A stretch of DNA of 64,000 nt from Methyloceanibacter methanicus (GCF_001723285.1 NZ_LPWG01000010.1:372001-436000), one strand, 5' to 3'. Counted from the first letter of the stretch, positions 7,200 to 17,596 are shown. Numbers and translations: made by a program. The notes: generated by a model not told the origin, from the letters alone.

Positions 7200-9314
7200 G
7201 TGAGTTTCGTGGTCGACATGGTCAACGGGATCAAGCTGCAGGATTATGACGGGCCCGGATCGGAGACCGGAGGGCTGTTCGGTGTCGATCGCCCCGGAGT
7301 GGCCTGGGATTGGATGGTGCAGACCGGCCAATCCCCGGACGGGGTTGATTGGGTACGGCCTCAGGTCGCGGAATCCTGGTTCCGCTGCGTTGCGGATTAC
7401 GGGCTCGTACCGGGCGCGGAGCAATTGTGGCCACGTAACGCCGCCGATGCCGCAAACGGTGGGCGCGTTGAACATTCAACCAATCGCGATTTGTGGCCGA
7501 GCCTCACCACGATAGCGTTCAACTTGCAGCCCCTATTGAGGGACACCAATGTCGGCCTGCTTCTAACCGACGCAACTGGCAAGCTTATTCACGCCATGGA
7601 GGCGGGGGCCAATCTTGGTCCAATAGCACGCCGGTTGATGCGCCTAGGCGAGAGTTGGAATGAGCGGATCATTGGAAATAACGGATTGGGTACGGCTGCG
7701 GTAATAGGTCAGCCGGTAGCCTTCGATGGGAAGGAGCACTTCTCTTCAGTATTGCATCCGTTTGCGACTGTTGGTCATCCGCTTCACTCTCATGACGGCA
7801 CGATTGTCGCCTTGCTTGGGTTGATAACAGACAAGCGGCCGGCTGCGCAGACGCTTCTCGGCTTCGTCAGATCGCCGGCCACCTTATTGAAACCAAATTT
7901 GTTTGAATGCCAGGCGCCAGGAAGATTTTTGCTTCGGCTTCGAGCCAGAAGAATCAGCATCGGCCCGGCCGGCGAAAATTGTCTGCTCGATGGGCTCTTC
8001 TCCCTCGATGAGGCTGGAAAGATTATTGGCGCCACGCGTACAGGGTTGGAGCTACTCGGCTACGAGCGTCATTCGGATATCCTCTTTCAACAGGTGAAGA
8101 CAATCCTCGGCGTGTCCGTGGACGAGCTGCGGAGCCGCACGTACCGTGGTGAGTTCATCGAGCTTGAGGTTTCGGACGACCGCCGCTTGCACGCTGAATT
8201 CGTCGCGCGGAACAATGCATCGAGCACGAATGTGCCGAGCTCTCCGGACACCGCAATGGCAAGAGACATGTGCGGTCACGGAGGCTTCCGCCGGTCAAAG
8301 CCGCCGCGGCATCGTGACAGCCGTGAACCATGGCGCGATGCAGTCCTTGAATCGGCGTTGCAGAAAGCTGCAAAGCTGCAGGAACAGAATATCCCAATTC
8401 TGATCACGGGCGAGTCAGGCGTGGGGAAGGACCATTTGGTCCGCCTCATTCATGCAAATGGCTCACGCAAGAGCCATCCGCTTGTCCTCGTGAACTGCGC
8501 CGCGATTCCCCGTGAGCTCATTTCAAGCGAGCTGTTCGGCTATGCGCCGGGAAGTTTCACGGGCGCGCGCACTGGAGGCAAGCAGGGGAAATTCGTCGAG
8601 GCTGACAAGGGGGTTTTGTTCCTCGATGAGATTGGCGACATGGCCCTTGATCTCCAGACCTCTCTTTTATGCGCTCTCGATAGTTCGGAGATCGTGCCTG
8701 TCGGTGGTTCGAAGCCGACTGTCGTCGATGTCCAGGTCATAGCGGCAACTAACAGCGATCTCGCAGGTTGCGTTAAGAACGGCGCATTTCGGCGTGATCT
8801 CTACTATCGCTTGAACGGCGCGCAATTTTGGTTGCCGCCGTTGCGGGAGCGCCCCGACAAGCTCGATTTGATCCAGCATTTGTGGGAGGTGGAGAATGAG
8901 GCTCAGGGCGTCGAGCAAGATAAGACGCTGAGCGCCGAGGTATGGGATATTTTTGAGCGGCATCCGTGGCCTGGCAACATTCGCGAATTGCGGAATGTGT
9001 TGCGTTCCTGCATGGCGATGACGTCCGGCAGCGAAACCCAGATTTCGGATCTCCCAGATGATTTCATGCGCGAGATAAACGCCTTCGCGCAAGGTCAGGA
9101 AGACAATGAGCCCGGCCAGGTCCACTTGTTCAGGTCACAAGCAACTCAGGAGGCAGAAGCCTTAGAGCTGAAGACCCTGAGCGATTGGGAGGCGCATGCG
9201 ATTCGCACGGCACTCAAGGAAACGTCTGGGAATATCTCGCAGACGGCGCGAGTGCTGGGCACCACCCGTCCCACGCTTTACCACAAAATGGCACGCCTCG
9301 GACTACGAAGATAG
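7200..9314 (+). CDS. mmoR: MmoR, sigma-54-dependent activator of the sMMO operon
   Basis: Predicted enhancer-binding protein of 704 residues that opens sigma-54 promoters. An AcoR-like N-terminus with a GAF-type region comes first (about residues 110-230), then a PAS-like segment (about 270-350). The AAA+ domain has Walker A GESGVGKD near residue 403, the sigma-54 contact loop GSFTGA near 450 (usually GAFTGA), and Walker B VLFLDEIGDM near 475. A Fis-type helix-turn-helix ends the protein (NISQTARVLGTTRPTLYHKM). The GTG at 7200 follows AAGGAG; an ATG at 7218 is the alternative. It lies 19 bases after mmoC, so it is probably co-transcribed. In Methylosinus mmoR instead lies upstream of mmoX, whereas the arrangement here resembles Methylocella. 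Confidence 0.92.
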   Translation: MSFVVDMVNGIKLQDYDGPGSETGGLFGVDRPGVAWDWMVQTGQSPDGVDWVRPQVAESWFRCVADYGLVPGAEQLWPRNAADAANGGRVEHSTNRDLWPSLTTIAFNLQPLLRDTNVGLLLTDATGKLIHAMEAGANLGPIARRLMRLGESWNERIIGNNGLGTAAVIGQPVAFDGKEHFSSVLHPFATVGHPLHSHDGTIVALLGLITDKRPAAQTLLGFVRSPATLLKPNLFECQAPGRFLLRLRARRISIGPAGENCLLDGLFSLDEAGKIIGATRTGLELLGYERHSDILFQQVKTILGVSVDELRSRTYRGEFIELEVSDDRRLHAEFVARNNASSTNVPSSPDTAMARDMCGHGGFRRSKPPRHRDSREPWRDAVLESALQKAAKLQEQNIPILITGESGVGKDHLVRLIHANGSRKSHPLVLVNCAAIPRELISSELFGYAPGSFTGARTGGKQGKFVEADKGVLFLDEIGDMALDLQTSLLCALDSSEIVPVGGSKPTVVDVQVIAATNSDLAGCVKNGAFRRDLYYRLNGAQFWLPPLRERPDKLDLIQHLWEVENEAQGVEQDKTLSAEVWDIFERHPWPGNIRELRNVLRSCMAMTSGSETQISDLPDDFMREINAFAQGQEDNEPGQVHLFRSQATQEAEALELKTLSDWEAHAIRTALKETSGNISQTARVLGTTRPTLYHKMARLGLRR

Positions 9315-9344
9315 GGGCAGCACGGAGCATGAGGGAGAACAACG

Positions 9345-9689
9345 ATGGATGATATCCAACAATTTCTCGCCGAAATGGCGCGCGGTGCCGATGCCACAAC
9401 GCATCAGTTGGAGCTTCAGGAAACTAAGTTGCGTGAAATGCTGGGCCCGGAGCGGGCCTTGGAACTGGAACTGCTTTGGGCAAAGCAACTCGATCCAGCG
9501 GATGAGGAGGAGATCAAGCGTTACATGGACTGGAGGGATAAGGAACTCATCTGGACATGGTCTCGCTTAGAGCGCTCGCGTCAACGGCGAATTGCTGCGG
9601 GTCGCACTCATATGATTCGGAGCCAAGAGGATAGTACGTCAGACGGCTTGGATGGTCGTGGCAGACCGTCGAAGCCGCCAGAATGTTGA
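9345..9689 (+). CDS. Small unknown protein between mmoR and mmoG
   Basis: Encodes 114 residues with no family I recognise. The first 90 residues look helical and charged (LELQETKLREMLGPERALELELLWAKQL, shown here as two motifs LELQETKLREML and ALELELLWAKQL). A Trp-rich segment (MDWRDKELIWTWSRLE) and a loose basic C-terminus follow. There is no signal peptide or membrane helix, so it is probably cytoplasmic. The ATG at 9345 has a GGGAGAA site, 30 bases after the mmoR stop. Its place between the activator and the chaperonin suggests a helper in sMMO regulation or assembly, but that is only context. Confidence 0.7.
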   Translation: MDDIQQFLAEMARGADATTHQLELQETKLREMLGPERALELELLWAKQLDPADEEEIKRYMDWRDKELIWTWSRLERSRQRRIAAGRTHMIRSQEDSTSDGLDGRGRPSKPPEC

Positions 9690-9754
9690 TTGAGGTAGCG
9701 CATCAACTCGCCAATCAAGTTTCGAAAATTCTGGAGATGAAACTACGTCGGTGA

Positions 9755-11509
<1,755 letters not shown>

Positions 11510-11584
11510 TCAGTCCAATGGCACTGATCATAGAGTGCCGCGCGGCATTGATGAACATTGATCGACTATCAAAGGAATAGTGGA

Positions 11585-11734
11585 ATGACTGGAATTGGAG
11601 AGAAACGCCCTTCGGTTTCGGTGACCGCAGCGAAGCCCGGCTTCAACAATCGCGAAGCGAGCCTCCCCGGTAAGACGAAGGTCATCTTCTTCTATGCCCA
11701 TGACCTCGATCGGGCGGACCGATCGCAAGAATGA
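11585..11734 (+). CDS. Possible 49-residue small protein after mmoG
   Basis: A short frame starts at an ATG with an AAAGGAA site eight bases upstream, 75 bases after mmoG. It encodes a basic N-terminus (MTGIGEKRPSVSV), then KTKVIFFYAHDLDRA and a charged end. It has no cysteine and no signal peptide, and I recognise no family. It ends just before irr. It could be a real small gene of the cluster or a chance frame; a small hairpin (11520-11539) lies between mmoG and it. Confidence 0.35.
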   Translation: MTGIGEKRPSVSVTAAKPGFNNREASLPGKTKVIFFYAHDLDRADRSQE

Positions 11735-11747
11735 GGACCTGGGGCTA

Positions 11748-12254
11748 ATGACGCAAACGGATTCCACGCCCTTCTCCGTTGACCAACCCTTAACGGAGGA
11801 GTCGCGTCCAGGGGCAGCCTCGCGCGCCGGTATAATTGGCAGCTGCCCCTGGCGCGACTACGAGACGCTTCTGCGCGAGGTGAACCTTAGACCGACGCGT
11901 CAGCGCCTGGCTCTAGGGTGGATCTTGTTTTCCAAGGGCGGGCGCACAATCACCGCGGAGATGCTTCACGAGGAGGCGGCCAGGGCCAAGATCCCGGTGT
12001 CGCTCGCGACCGTGTACAACACCTTGAACCAGTTCACGGAAGCCGGGCTGCTCCGACAGATCGGCGTGGAAGGCATGAAGTCCTATTTCGACACCGACCC
12101 ATCCGCCCACGACCACTTTTTCATCGAGGGCGAGAGTTTGTTCATGGACATCCCCGAGGACGGGATCGTTCTCGACAAGCTCCCGGAGCCGCCTGAGGGC
12201 TATGCCATCGACCGGGTCGACGTAGTGGTGCGGCTGCGCCGCGAAGAAGACTGA
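11748..12254 (+). CDS. irr: Iron response regulator Irr (Fur superfamily)
   Basis: Transcription factor that controls iron and haem genes in Rhizobiales and related bacteria. The winged-helix domain has LRPTRQRLALGWILFSKG and VSLATVYNTLNQFTEAGLLRQI. The C-terminus ends LPEPPEGYAIDRVDVVVRLR, as in rhizobial Irr. SCPWRDYE near the N-terminus contains a Cys-Pro haem regulatory motif like that of Bradyrhizobium Irr, through which haem triggers degradation. The metal-site triad (HDHFF) is present. The ATG at 11748 gives 168 residues; an in-frame ATG at 11694 would add 18. Codon use is GC-rich, unlike mmoG. Its likely targets include the iron importer at 45-48 kb, which has Irr boxes. Confidence 0.92.
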   Translation: MTQTDSTPFSVDQPLTEESRPGAASRAGIIGSCPWRDYETLLREVNLRPTRQRLALGWILFSKGGRTITAEMLHEEAARAKIPVSLATVYNTLNQFTEAGLLRQIGVEGMKSYFDTDPSAHDHFFIEGESLFMDIPEDGIVLDKLPEPPEGYAIDRVDVVVRLRREED

Positions 12255-12294
12255 GCGTAAAGCGGTATTTTCAGGCGACGGCTTTGAGGTAGGC

Positions 12295-12510
12295 GGATGG
12301 GCGTCGGCTCTACGAATGGGAGCTGGAGAAGAGCCCAGCCGTCGATCACGCGCCAATCGGCGCGAAGGACATCGCCGGGCTCATGGCCAAGATCTTGGCT
12401 TCAGGGCTCGATCTCCGAACTGGTCTCGACCGCCTGGGCTTCGGCCTCGACCTTCCGCGGCTCCGGCAAGCGCATCGGCGCATGCGGGGCAGGCCCCGGA
12501 GAGCCGTGAA
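12295..12510 (+). pseudogene. katG (catalase-peroxidase) remnant
   Basis: Two frames together spell parts of the catalase-peroxidase KatG. One reads YEWELEKSPA followed directly by VDHAPIGAKDIAGLMAKILASG. The next frame reads SISELVSTAWASASTFRGSGKR. In intact KatG, YEWELTKSPAGA and PAVDHELI are roughly 100 residues apart, so the remnant shows an internal deletion joined at the shared Pro-Ala. A frameshift follows near 12405 and the rest is lost. Only about 70 codons of a protein of about 730 residues survive. Confidence 0.75.
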
Positions 12511-12618
12511 TACCTCAATTTGTGTCCGGGCACCGTTGCATCTGCTAGTCTAAGGGGTCGGTTGCACCGAGGACAGCGGGCCTTTCTCAATCTTCGCAGG
12601 GGCAAGGAAGGGTAGGCA

Positions 12619-13941
12619 GTGGGGACACGGACCGTTATCGGCCTCATGATCGCCGGGCTTTGCCTGGCGCTGGCCGGGCTTTGGTATTGGCAGACCTCGC
12701 GCGAGCATACGCTTCTCGTGGCTGCGGGCCAGCGATCCGGTCAAGCCTTTTCGACCATCGAGGCGTTCCGTGAAGTCGTTGCCCGGCATTACCCGGAGAT
12801 CGAGATCGAGGTGTTCGAGACGCGCGGCTCGCTGCACAACGCAAAGCTGCTCGACGACGGCGCCGTACAGCTTGCGACCGTTCAGGCCGATCAGGCCACC
12901 GGGCGCGGGACCCGCATGGTGGCCGCGCTCTACCCCGACACGTTCCAAATCGTCGTCAGGAGCGATAGCGGCATCGACACGGTGTCGGACCTGATCGGGA
13001 AGCGGATCGCGTTGCCCCCCGAACAGAGCGGTGAATACGAGGCCTTCTGGTTTCTCGCCAACTACTACGCCTTGACCAACGAGAGTCTGAAGGTCTTCAC
13101 CGGCACCGAGCGAACGACCAACTGGCTCCTCCTGAATGGGGATGTCGATGCGCTGTTCCGGGTCCGTGCGCCGGGGGATATGTCGATCCTGCGCTTGATC
13201 AAGCAGATTGACGGCAAGATCCTGCCCATTCCCCAGGCCGCTGCGCTGCGCCTGCGCCACCCCGCGCTCGAGACGGGCAGCATTCCTCAAGGGTCGTACA
13301 ACGGCCGTCCCGCCGTTCCGAGCAGCGACGTCGAGACCATCTCCGTCGAGAAGCTGCTGCTTGCGCGCGAGTCCGTGCCTGCGGATGTCGTTGCCAAGCT
13401 CACCTCGGTGCTTTTCGAGCACCGGCGCGAGTTGATGGAGATTGTTCCCATCGCCGGCTTGATCACCGCGCCGGACCCAAGCGGCCAGACGCTTGTGCCC
13501 GTGCACGCCGGCGTGCGAGCCTTTTGGGACAGGGACAAGCCGTCCTTCCTTCAGCAGAACGCGGAGCCCATCGCGCTCATGGTCTCGATCGCCGTTATCG
13601 CGATGTCCGGCTACCTCCAGCTCGTCAACCGGCGCCGCAAGAAGGTCATGGACGGGTTCAACCGTGAACTGATCGACTTGGCGCACGACGCCCGCGGTGC
13701 CGCGAACTTCGCCGAGCTCGACGAGTACAACAACAAGCTTGCCGCCTTCGTCGCCCGGGTCGTTCACGCCACCGAGCGCGGCCGTATCAACGCCACGGAG
13801 TTCACGCTGTTCAACTTCACCTACGATGCGGTCGAGGATGCCATCAAGGATCGCCAGATCCAGCTGGAGCGTGCCGAGAGACGCCACCCAGGCGACACGC
13901 CCGCGCCTGCCGAGGGCTCGCCGCCGGCAGTCACGGCCTAG
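12619..13941 (+). CDS. Membrane-anchored TAXI-type solute-binding protein
   Basis: The 440-residue product has an N-terminal membrane helix (IGLMIAGLCLALAGLWYW). A periplasmic binding domain of the TAXI (TRAP-associated extracytoplasmic immunogenic) type follows (about residues 30-300), with VAAGQRSGQAFSTIEAF, VQLATVQADQA and VSDLIGKRIALPPEQS. A second membrane helix lies near residues 310-330, then a cytoplasmic tail of about 110 residues. Normal TAXI proteins are free periplasmic receptors next to fused DctQM permease genes; none is here. The GTG start has AAGGAAGGG upstream. It lies 11 bases before a Cache-type sensor gene, so the pair may sense rather than import a ligand. Confidence 0.78.
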   Translation: MGTRTVIGLMIAGLCLALAGLWYWQTSREHTLLVAAGQRSGQAFSTIEAFREVVARHYPEIEIEVFETRGSLHNAKLLDDGAVQLATVQADQATGRGTRMVAALYPDTFQIVVRSDSGIDTVSDLIGKRIALPPEQSGEYEAFWFLANYYALTNESLKVFTGTERTTNWLLLNGDVDALFRVRAPGDMSILRLIKQIDGKILPIPQAAALRLRHPALETGSIPQGSYNGRPAVPSSDVETISVEKLLLARESVPADVVAKLTSVLFEHRRELMEIVPIAGLITAPDPSGQTLVPVHAGVRAFWDRDKPSFLQQNAEPIALMVSIAVIAMSGYLQLVNRRRKKVMDGFNRELIDLAHDARGAANFAELDEYNNKLAAFVARVVHATERGRINATEFTLFNFTYDAVEDAIKDRQIQLERAERRHPGDTPAPAEGSPPAVTA

Positions 13942-13952
13942 GCTGGCAGACG

Positions 13953-15050
13953 ATGCAGCGGCGGCTTCTGATACTCCTTCTGATTTTGGGCGTTGGCGCC
14001 GGGGTTGCGCTCGCCGTTTGGGCTTTGACGGAGCGCTACGAGCGGAAGCAAGCTCTCGCTAACGCGTTCGATCGCTTGCGTCTCTTCCACGATCTCCGGC
14101 GGGCCGCACTCGAGGACTATCTCCGCTCGACGGCGTCGGATGTCCGTGCCGCGAGCGAGAGCCCCCGTGTCGTCGAGGCGATGGAGCGACTCGATGTCGC
14201 CTGGGGCCGTTACGGCGCCGACGCGCGGCAAGTCCTGCCGCGTCGTTACGCCAAGGGCAATCCCGCCCCGGCCGGCCGGGAGGCCGAGCCCGCCGATACA
14301 GGCGATGACTCCGCCTACGGGCCGTACCACCGGACCTTTGACGATTGGGCCCAGCGCTTCCTCGAACATTTCGGCTATTACGACGCCTTTCTCATCAATC
14401 CGCGCGGCGACGTCGTCTACAGCGTGGCCAAGGAGTCCGACTTCGCCACGAGTCTCGAGACCGGCCCTTACCGCGACAGTCCGCTGGCGGAGGTATATCG
14501 CCGTGTCATGGCGAATCCGGCGGCCGGCGTCGATTTCTCGGACTTTGCGCGGTACGCGCCGAGCGGCGACGATCCCGCTGCGTTCGCCGGCCACGCCATT
14601 CTCGAAAGTGGCGACGTCATCGGCGTGTTCGCCGTGCAGATCCCGGCCGAACCGCTGAACGAACTCATGCACTTCACGGCAGGCATGGGCGGCAGCGGCG
14701 AGACCTATCTCGTCGGTGAGGACAGGTTGATGCGGAGTCAGTCGCGCTTCATCGCCGCGCCGACGCTGCTCGAAACGAAGGTCGACAATGCGTCGGTGCG
14801 GGAGGGCATCGGCGGAAAGAGCGGCGCGCGCGTGGTGCGCGACTATCGCGGGATCCCCGTGCTCTCGGTCTATGCGCCTGTCGATTTCGGCGGTCAGAAA
14901 TGGGTCTTGCTCTCCGAGATCGACCAGGCCGAGGTGTGGGAGACTCGGGGCCGATGGCTCGCGATCGCGATGGGCGGGATCGCTGGCCTGATCGTAATCG
15001 GTCTTGCCCTGGCTTGGCGGTTAAGACGGCCAACGCGTGACGCAGCCTAG
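13953..15050 (+). CDS. Cache-type periplasmic sensor protein without an output domain
   Basis: The 365-residue product has one membrane helix at each end (residues about 5-25 and 335-355) around a large periplasmic region. That region has the double-Cache pattern: a long helix rich in Arg and Glu (FDRLRLFHDLRRAALEDYL), then FGYYDAFLINPRGDVVYSVAKE near residue 140 and GRGIPVLSVYAPVDF-like segments near 300 (seen as RGIPVLSVYAPVDFGG). Chemoreceptors and sensor kinases carry such sensors with a cytoplasmic output; here only a few residues follow the last helix. It probably signals through a partner, perhaps the upstream TAXI-type protein with its cytoplasmic tail. The ATG is 11 bases after that gene. 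Confidence 0.7.
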   Translation: MQRRLLILLLILGVGAGVALAVWALTERYERKQALANAFDRLRLFHDLRRAALEDYLRSTASDVRAASESPRVVEAMERLDVAWGRYGADARQVLPRRYAKGNPAPAGREAEPADTGDDSAYGPYHRTFDDWAQRFLEHFGYYDAFLINPRGDVVYSVAKESDFATSLETGPYRDSPLAEVYRRVMANPAAGVDFSDFARYAPSGDDPAAFAGHAILESGDVIGVFAVQIPAEPLNELMHFTAGMGGSGETYLVGEDRLMRSQSRFIAAPTLLETKVDNASVREGIGGKSGARVVRDYRGIPVLSVYAPVDFGGQKWVLLSEIDQAEVWETRGRWLAIAMGGIAGLIVIGLALAWRLRRPTRDAA

Positions 15051-15170
15051 CCCGCTATAGGCCGGCCGCGCGCGATCCGACCCGCTCCGATCGTCAGCCG
15101 GCCCGAAGGGGCCCGCGCGCGCGTAGCGGCTGGACCCGGGCCGGAACCGGCGGACACGATCTTGGAAGCG

Positions 15171-15945
15171 TCACTTGTCCCACGCCGCCGTCGCACCGCT
15201 CAGCATCTTGTCGAAGCTTCCATCCGTGGTCAGAGTGGTGATGCCTTTGCCGAACTCGGGCGCCAGCGCACGGCAGGGCGATTTCTTCGAGAAGGCGACG
15301 AACATCTCCTCCGTGAGCAAGGCCTGGTCGAGTGGAACAATTTGATCCGTCAGACCGGCCTTGGACACCTCTGCGAGGCCGGGGTGGTATCCGGCAATGA
15401 CATAGTCGGCATCGCCGGCCAGCAGGGCTTCGAAAGCCGGCTTAAGCCCTTTTGTCCGGGTGACCTGAAGCTTGTCGCGCATGAAGGCATCGAAATCGTT
15501 GCCGTAACTTTCGCCTTCGTTCGTCGCGCCCTTTTTGCCGATCAGGTCGTCCTTCCCTTCGAACCGACGCCTTCCCCTTGGCCACGAAGACGGCGACGTC
15601 GTCGTACATGAAGGCAGGCTGCACGTAGTCGAGATAGCCGGCGCGTTCGTCGTTGTAGTAGATGCCGAAGATCAGGTCGGCTGTCCCCGCCCGTGCCGCC
15701 TCCTGCGCCTCTTCCCATGAGCCCATGGACTTCGATTCCAACGGAATATCGAGCGTCTTCGCGATCGCCGAGACGAGCTCCGGCGCCGCGCCGGCGATTC
15801 GATCGCCGTCCTTGAAGGCGATCACCGGATAGGCGGGATGGCCCGTCGCGGTGATCGCGGTGCATTCGTCGGCAGCGAAGGCCGTCCCGTACGACAGGCC
15901 GGCGACGGTAACGACAGCGAAGCAGAGCTTTTTCATAAGTGCCAT
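15171..15945 (-). pseudogene. Amino-acid-type ABC solute-binding protein, frameshifted
   Basis: A family 3 extracellular solute-binding protein (PF00497 type) split over two frames. The N-terminal part has a signal peptide (MALMKKLCFAVVTVAGLSYG, cleaved after AFA), then the binding-domain pattern YPVIAFKDGDRIAGAAPELV and FGIYYNDERAGYLDY. The C-terminal part (15171-15482) continues with GLKPAFEALLAGDADYVIAGYHPG. The frames join at about 15565, where GG in the coding strand should probably be one G; after it the frame reads FEGKDDLIGKKGATN. No permease or ATPase gene is adjacent. It follows the upstream gene after 3 bases, so they form an operon. Confidence 0.8.
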
Positions 15946-15948
15946 CCT

Positions 15949-16242
15949 CTAGCGACCCATCTGCGACTTAACGCGGTCGACTTCGGCTTGCGAAATCTTC
16001 CCCGCGTGGACAAGCGCCCGGACGCAAGCAGGTGACAGGCTGGGCCCGGCCTTGCGCATGCAAAGATTGAGTGCCGACGACTGCAGTCCGTACTGGCCGC
16101 AGAACTTCTTGTAATCGCTGACGCAACTGTTCTGCATCTCCTTGGTGATCGTACCCGCCTGGGCCCACGCCGTTGAGGGACCGGTGGCTACCGCCATGCC
16201 GAGCGCTGTCAGCGCTACCAGGAGTTTCGAGTGATGTGGCAT
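15949..16242 (-). CDS. Small exported protein with four cysteines
   Basis: Encodes 97 residues with a signal peptide (LLVALTALGMAVATGPSTAWAQ). The mature part of about 70 residues has four cysteines in a regular pattern: MQNSCVSDYKKFCGQYG, then LNLCMRK and SPACVRALV. The pattern resembles short Cys-rich periplasmic repeat proteins common in Rhizobiales; no function is known to me. It is followed after 3 bases by the binding-protein gene and is probably co-transcribed with it. Confidence 0.75.
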   Translation of the reverse strand: MPHHSKLLVALTALGMAVATGPSTAWAQAGTITKEMQNSCVSDYKKFCGQYGLQSSALNLCMRKAGPSLSPACVRALVHAGKISQAEVDRVKSQMGR

Positions 16243-16334
16243 TCGAACAAGCCCTCTCTTCTTTCGTCGTCACATTCCACCTGTCGCGAGGGAAGACCCC
16301 AAACGATCTCTTACACTCAAGAGACCTATGATGC

Positions 16335-16790
16335 CTAGAGGGCACCCTCGTCGGTCATCGACATGACCTCGGCGACGACACCGTCTTTGGCAAGGCACTT
16401 CCATGGCGCCTTGTTGGGGCCGACGCCGACCATCACGATCGTATTCGCCTCCGACGGGTCCACGCTGAGCGTCGCCACCGTGTTTTGCGTCTCCGCCGCA
16501 ACGGCCTTGAGGCAAGCCTGCTCGTCCTTGGATGACGAATCGGCTGCGGGCGCCGGAGCGGGGGCCGCTGCAGGAGCGCCGTCCATGGCGCCGGCCCCAT
16601 CGTCTGCCGGCGCGGGAGCAGCTGTGGGAGCCTGGGCCGCGGGCGGGGCCGCGGGGGCCGGGGCGGCTTGGCTCGCAGAGTCTTCGGTCTTGGCGGCGGG
16701 CTCGCTCGCCTTCTGCTCCGAGGAGTCCTCGGAGCATGCGGTCAAGCCGAGGACCAGCGCGAGTGCGATCGTACCGTAGAACGTTCTCAT
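16335..16790 (-). CDS. Ala/Pro-rich lipoprotein
   Basis: The 151-residue product begins with a lipoprotein signal (ALALVLGLTACSEDS, lipobox LTAC). About 70 residues of low-complexity Ala/Pro sequence follow, probably an extended spacer from the membrane. The C-terminal domain of about 60 residues has two cysteines (EQACLKAVAAETQN and PWKCLAKDGVVAEV), possibly disulphide-linked. A conserved domain of this type occurs in exported proteins of unknown role. It lies 16 bases downstream of the next gene on the same strand. Confidence 0.75.
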   Translation of the reverse strand: MRTFYGTIALALVLGLTACSEDSSEQKASEPAAKTEDSASQAAPAPAAPPAAQAPTAAPAPADDGAGAMDGAPAAAPAPAPAADSSSKDEQACLKAVAAETQNTVATLSVDPSEANTIVMVGVGPNKAPWKCLAKDGVVAEVMSMTDEGAL

Positions 16791-16806
16791 GTCTTTCCGG
16801 GCCTCC

Positions 16807-17484
16807 CTAATGGCACTTCGGATGGGTCTTGATGTCGTTGACCGCGTAGACCTTGTCGTCCGCGTTGGTCAGCTGGATGCACTGCTTGGTGGAGGGATTG
16901 TAGTAGATCCCATAGAGCGTCTCGCCCGACGTGATCGTGTCGACGCTCTTGAAGCCTCGCGCGCTCATCGCGTCGATCGCCGCGATCGCGTCCGTTCCCG
17001 TAAGGTCCGATACGCTCGCACCGTGGCCTTTGGGCTTGGCCGCGGGCGCCGCGGCTTTCGCCGCCGCACCCGTGATGCTCATGGTGAGGCTGTAATTGGC
17101 CACCTCGTTCCGGCGCGCGGCGTTTCTCATCAGATAGACCCGGATCTTGTAAGCGCCGGCCTTCGGAAGCGCGCCTTTGAACTGGTTCCCGCTGGTGGAG
17201 CCGACGAACATCGCGGTCTCGTTCTCGCCGGGCGCAAGGATGTTGAAATAGCTGGAAGCGTTATCCGTCGAGAGACCGACGGTCATGTGCTGCCCGTTGC
17301 CGGCTTCGAGAACGTAGTCCACGGTCTCGTAGCCCTTGATCTTGCCCTTGACCGTGGCGCTGCTGGCCCCCGCCTTGAAGTGAACGGGCTCGGTGCGGAT
17401 GTCGTCCTGGGCGTGAGCCGCCGGAATTGCAAGAGCTGCAAGCGCCGCCACGCCGAGCGGCGTCCGGATCAGTGATGAAATCAT
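16807..17484 (-). CDS. Exported protein with PPC-like domain
   Basis: Encodes 225 residues with a signal peptide (LGVAALAALAIPAAHAQ). The first half of the mature protein has the beta-rich pattern of bacterial pre-peptidase C-terminal (PPC) domains: VDYVLEAGNGQHMTVGLS, YFNILAPGENE and AGAYKIRVYLMRN. An Ala/Pro linker follows, then a C-terminal domain of about 70 residues with GTDAIAAIDAMSARGFKSVD and two cysteines. Similar proteins are often labelled DNA breaking-rejoining protein, a label I would not trust for a secreted protein. It begins a minus-strand run of four small exported-protein genes ending at 15171. Confidence 0.75.
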   Translation of the reverse strand: MISSLIRTPLGVAALAALAIPAAHAQDDIRTEPVHFKAGASSATVKGKIKGYETVDYVLEAGNGQHMTVGLSTDNASSYFNILAPGENETAMFVGSTSGNQFKGALPKAGAYKIRVYLMRNAARRNEVANYSLTMSITGAAAKAAAPAAKPKGHGASVSDLTGTDAIAAIDAMSARGFKSVDTITSGETLYGIYYNPSTKQCIQLTNADDKVYAVNDIKTHPKCH

Positions 17485-17596
17485 GGTGAATTTCGATCCC
17501 TCATAAGTAGGTAGGTGTGTATATGACGCGTGAAAGGCGACTATTGTTCAAGCCTGAACTGGTTGTACTTGAGACAAATTTCGCGGAGACCGGGTT

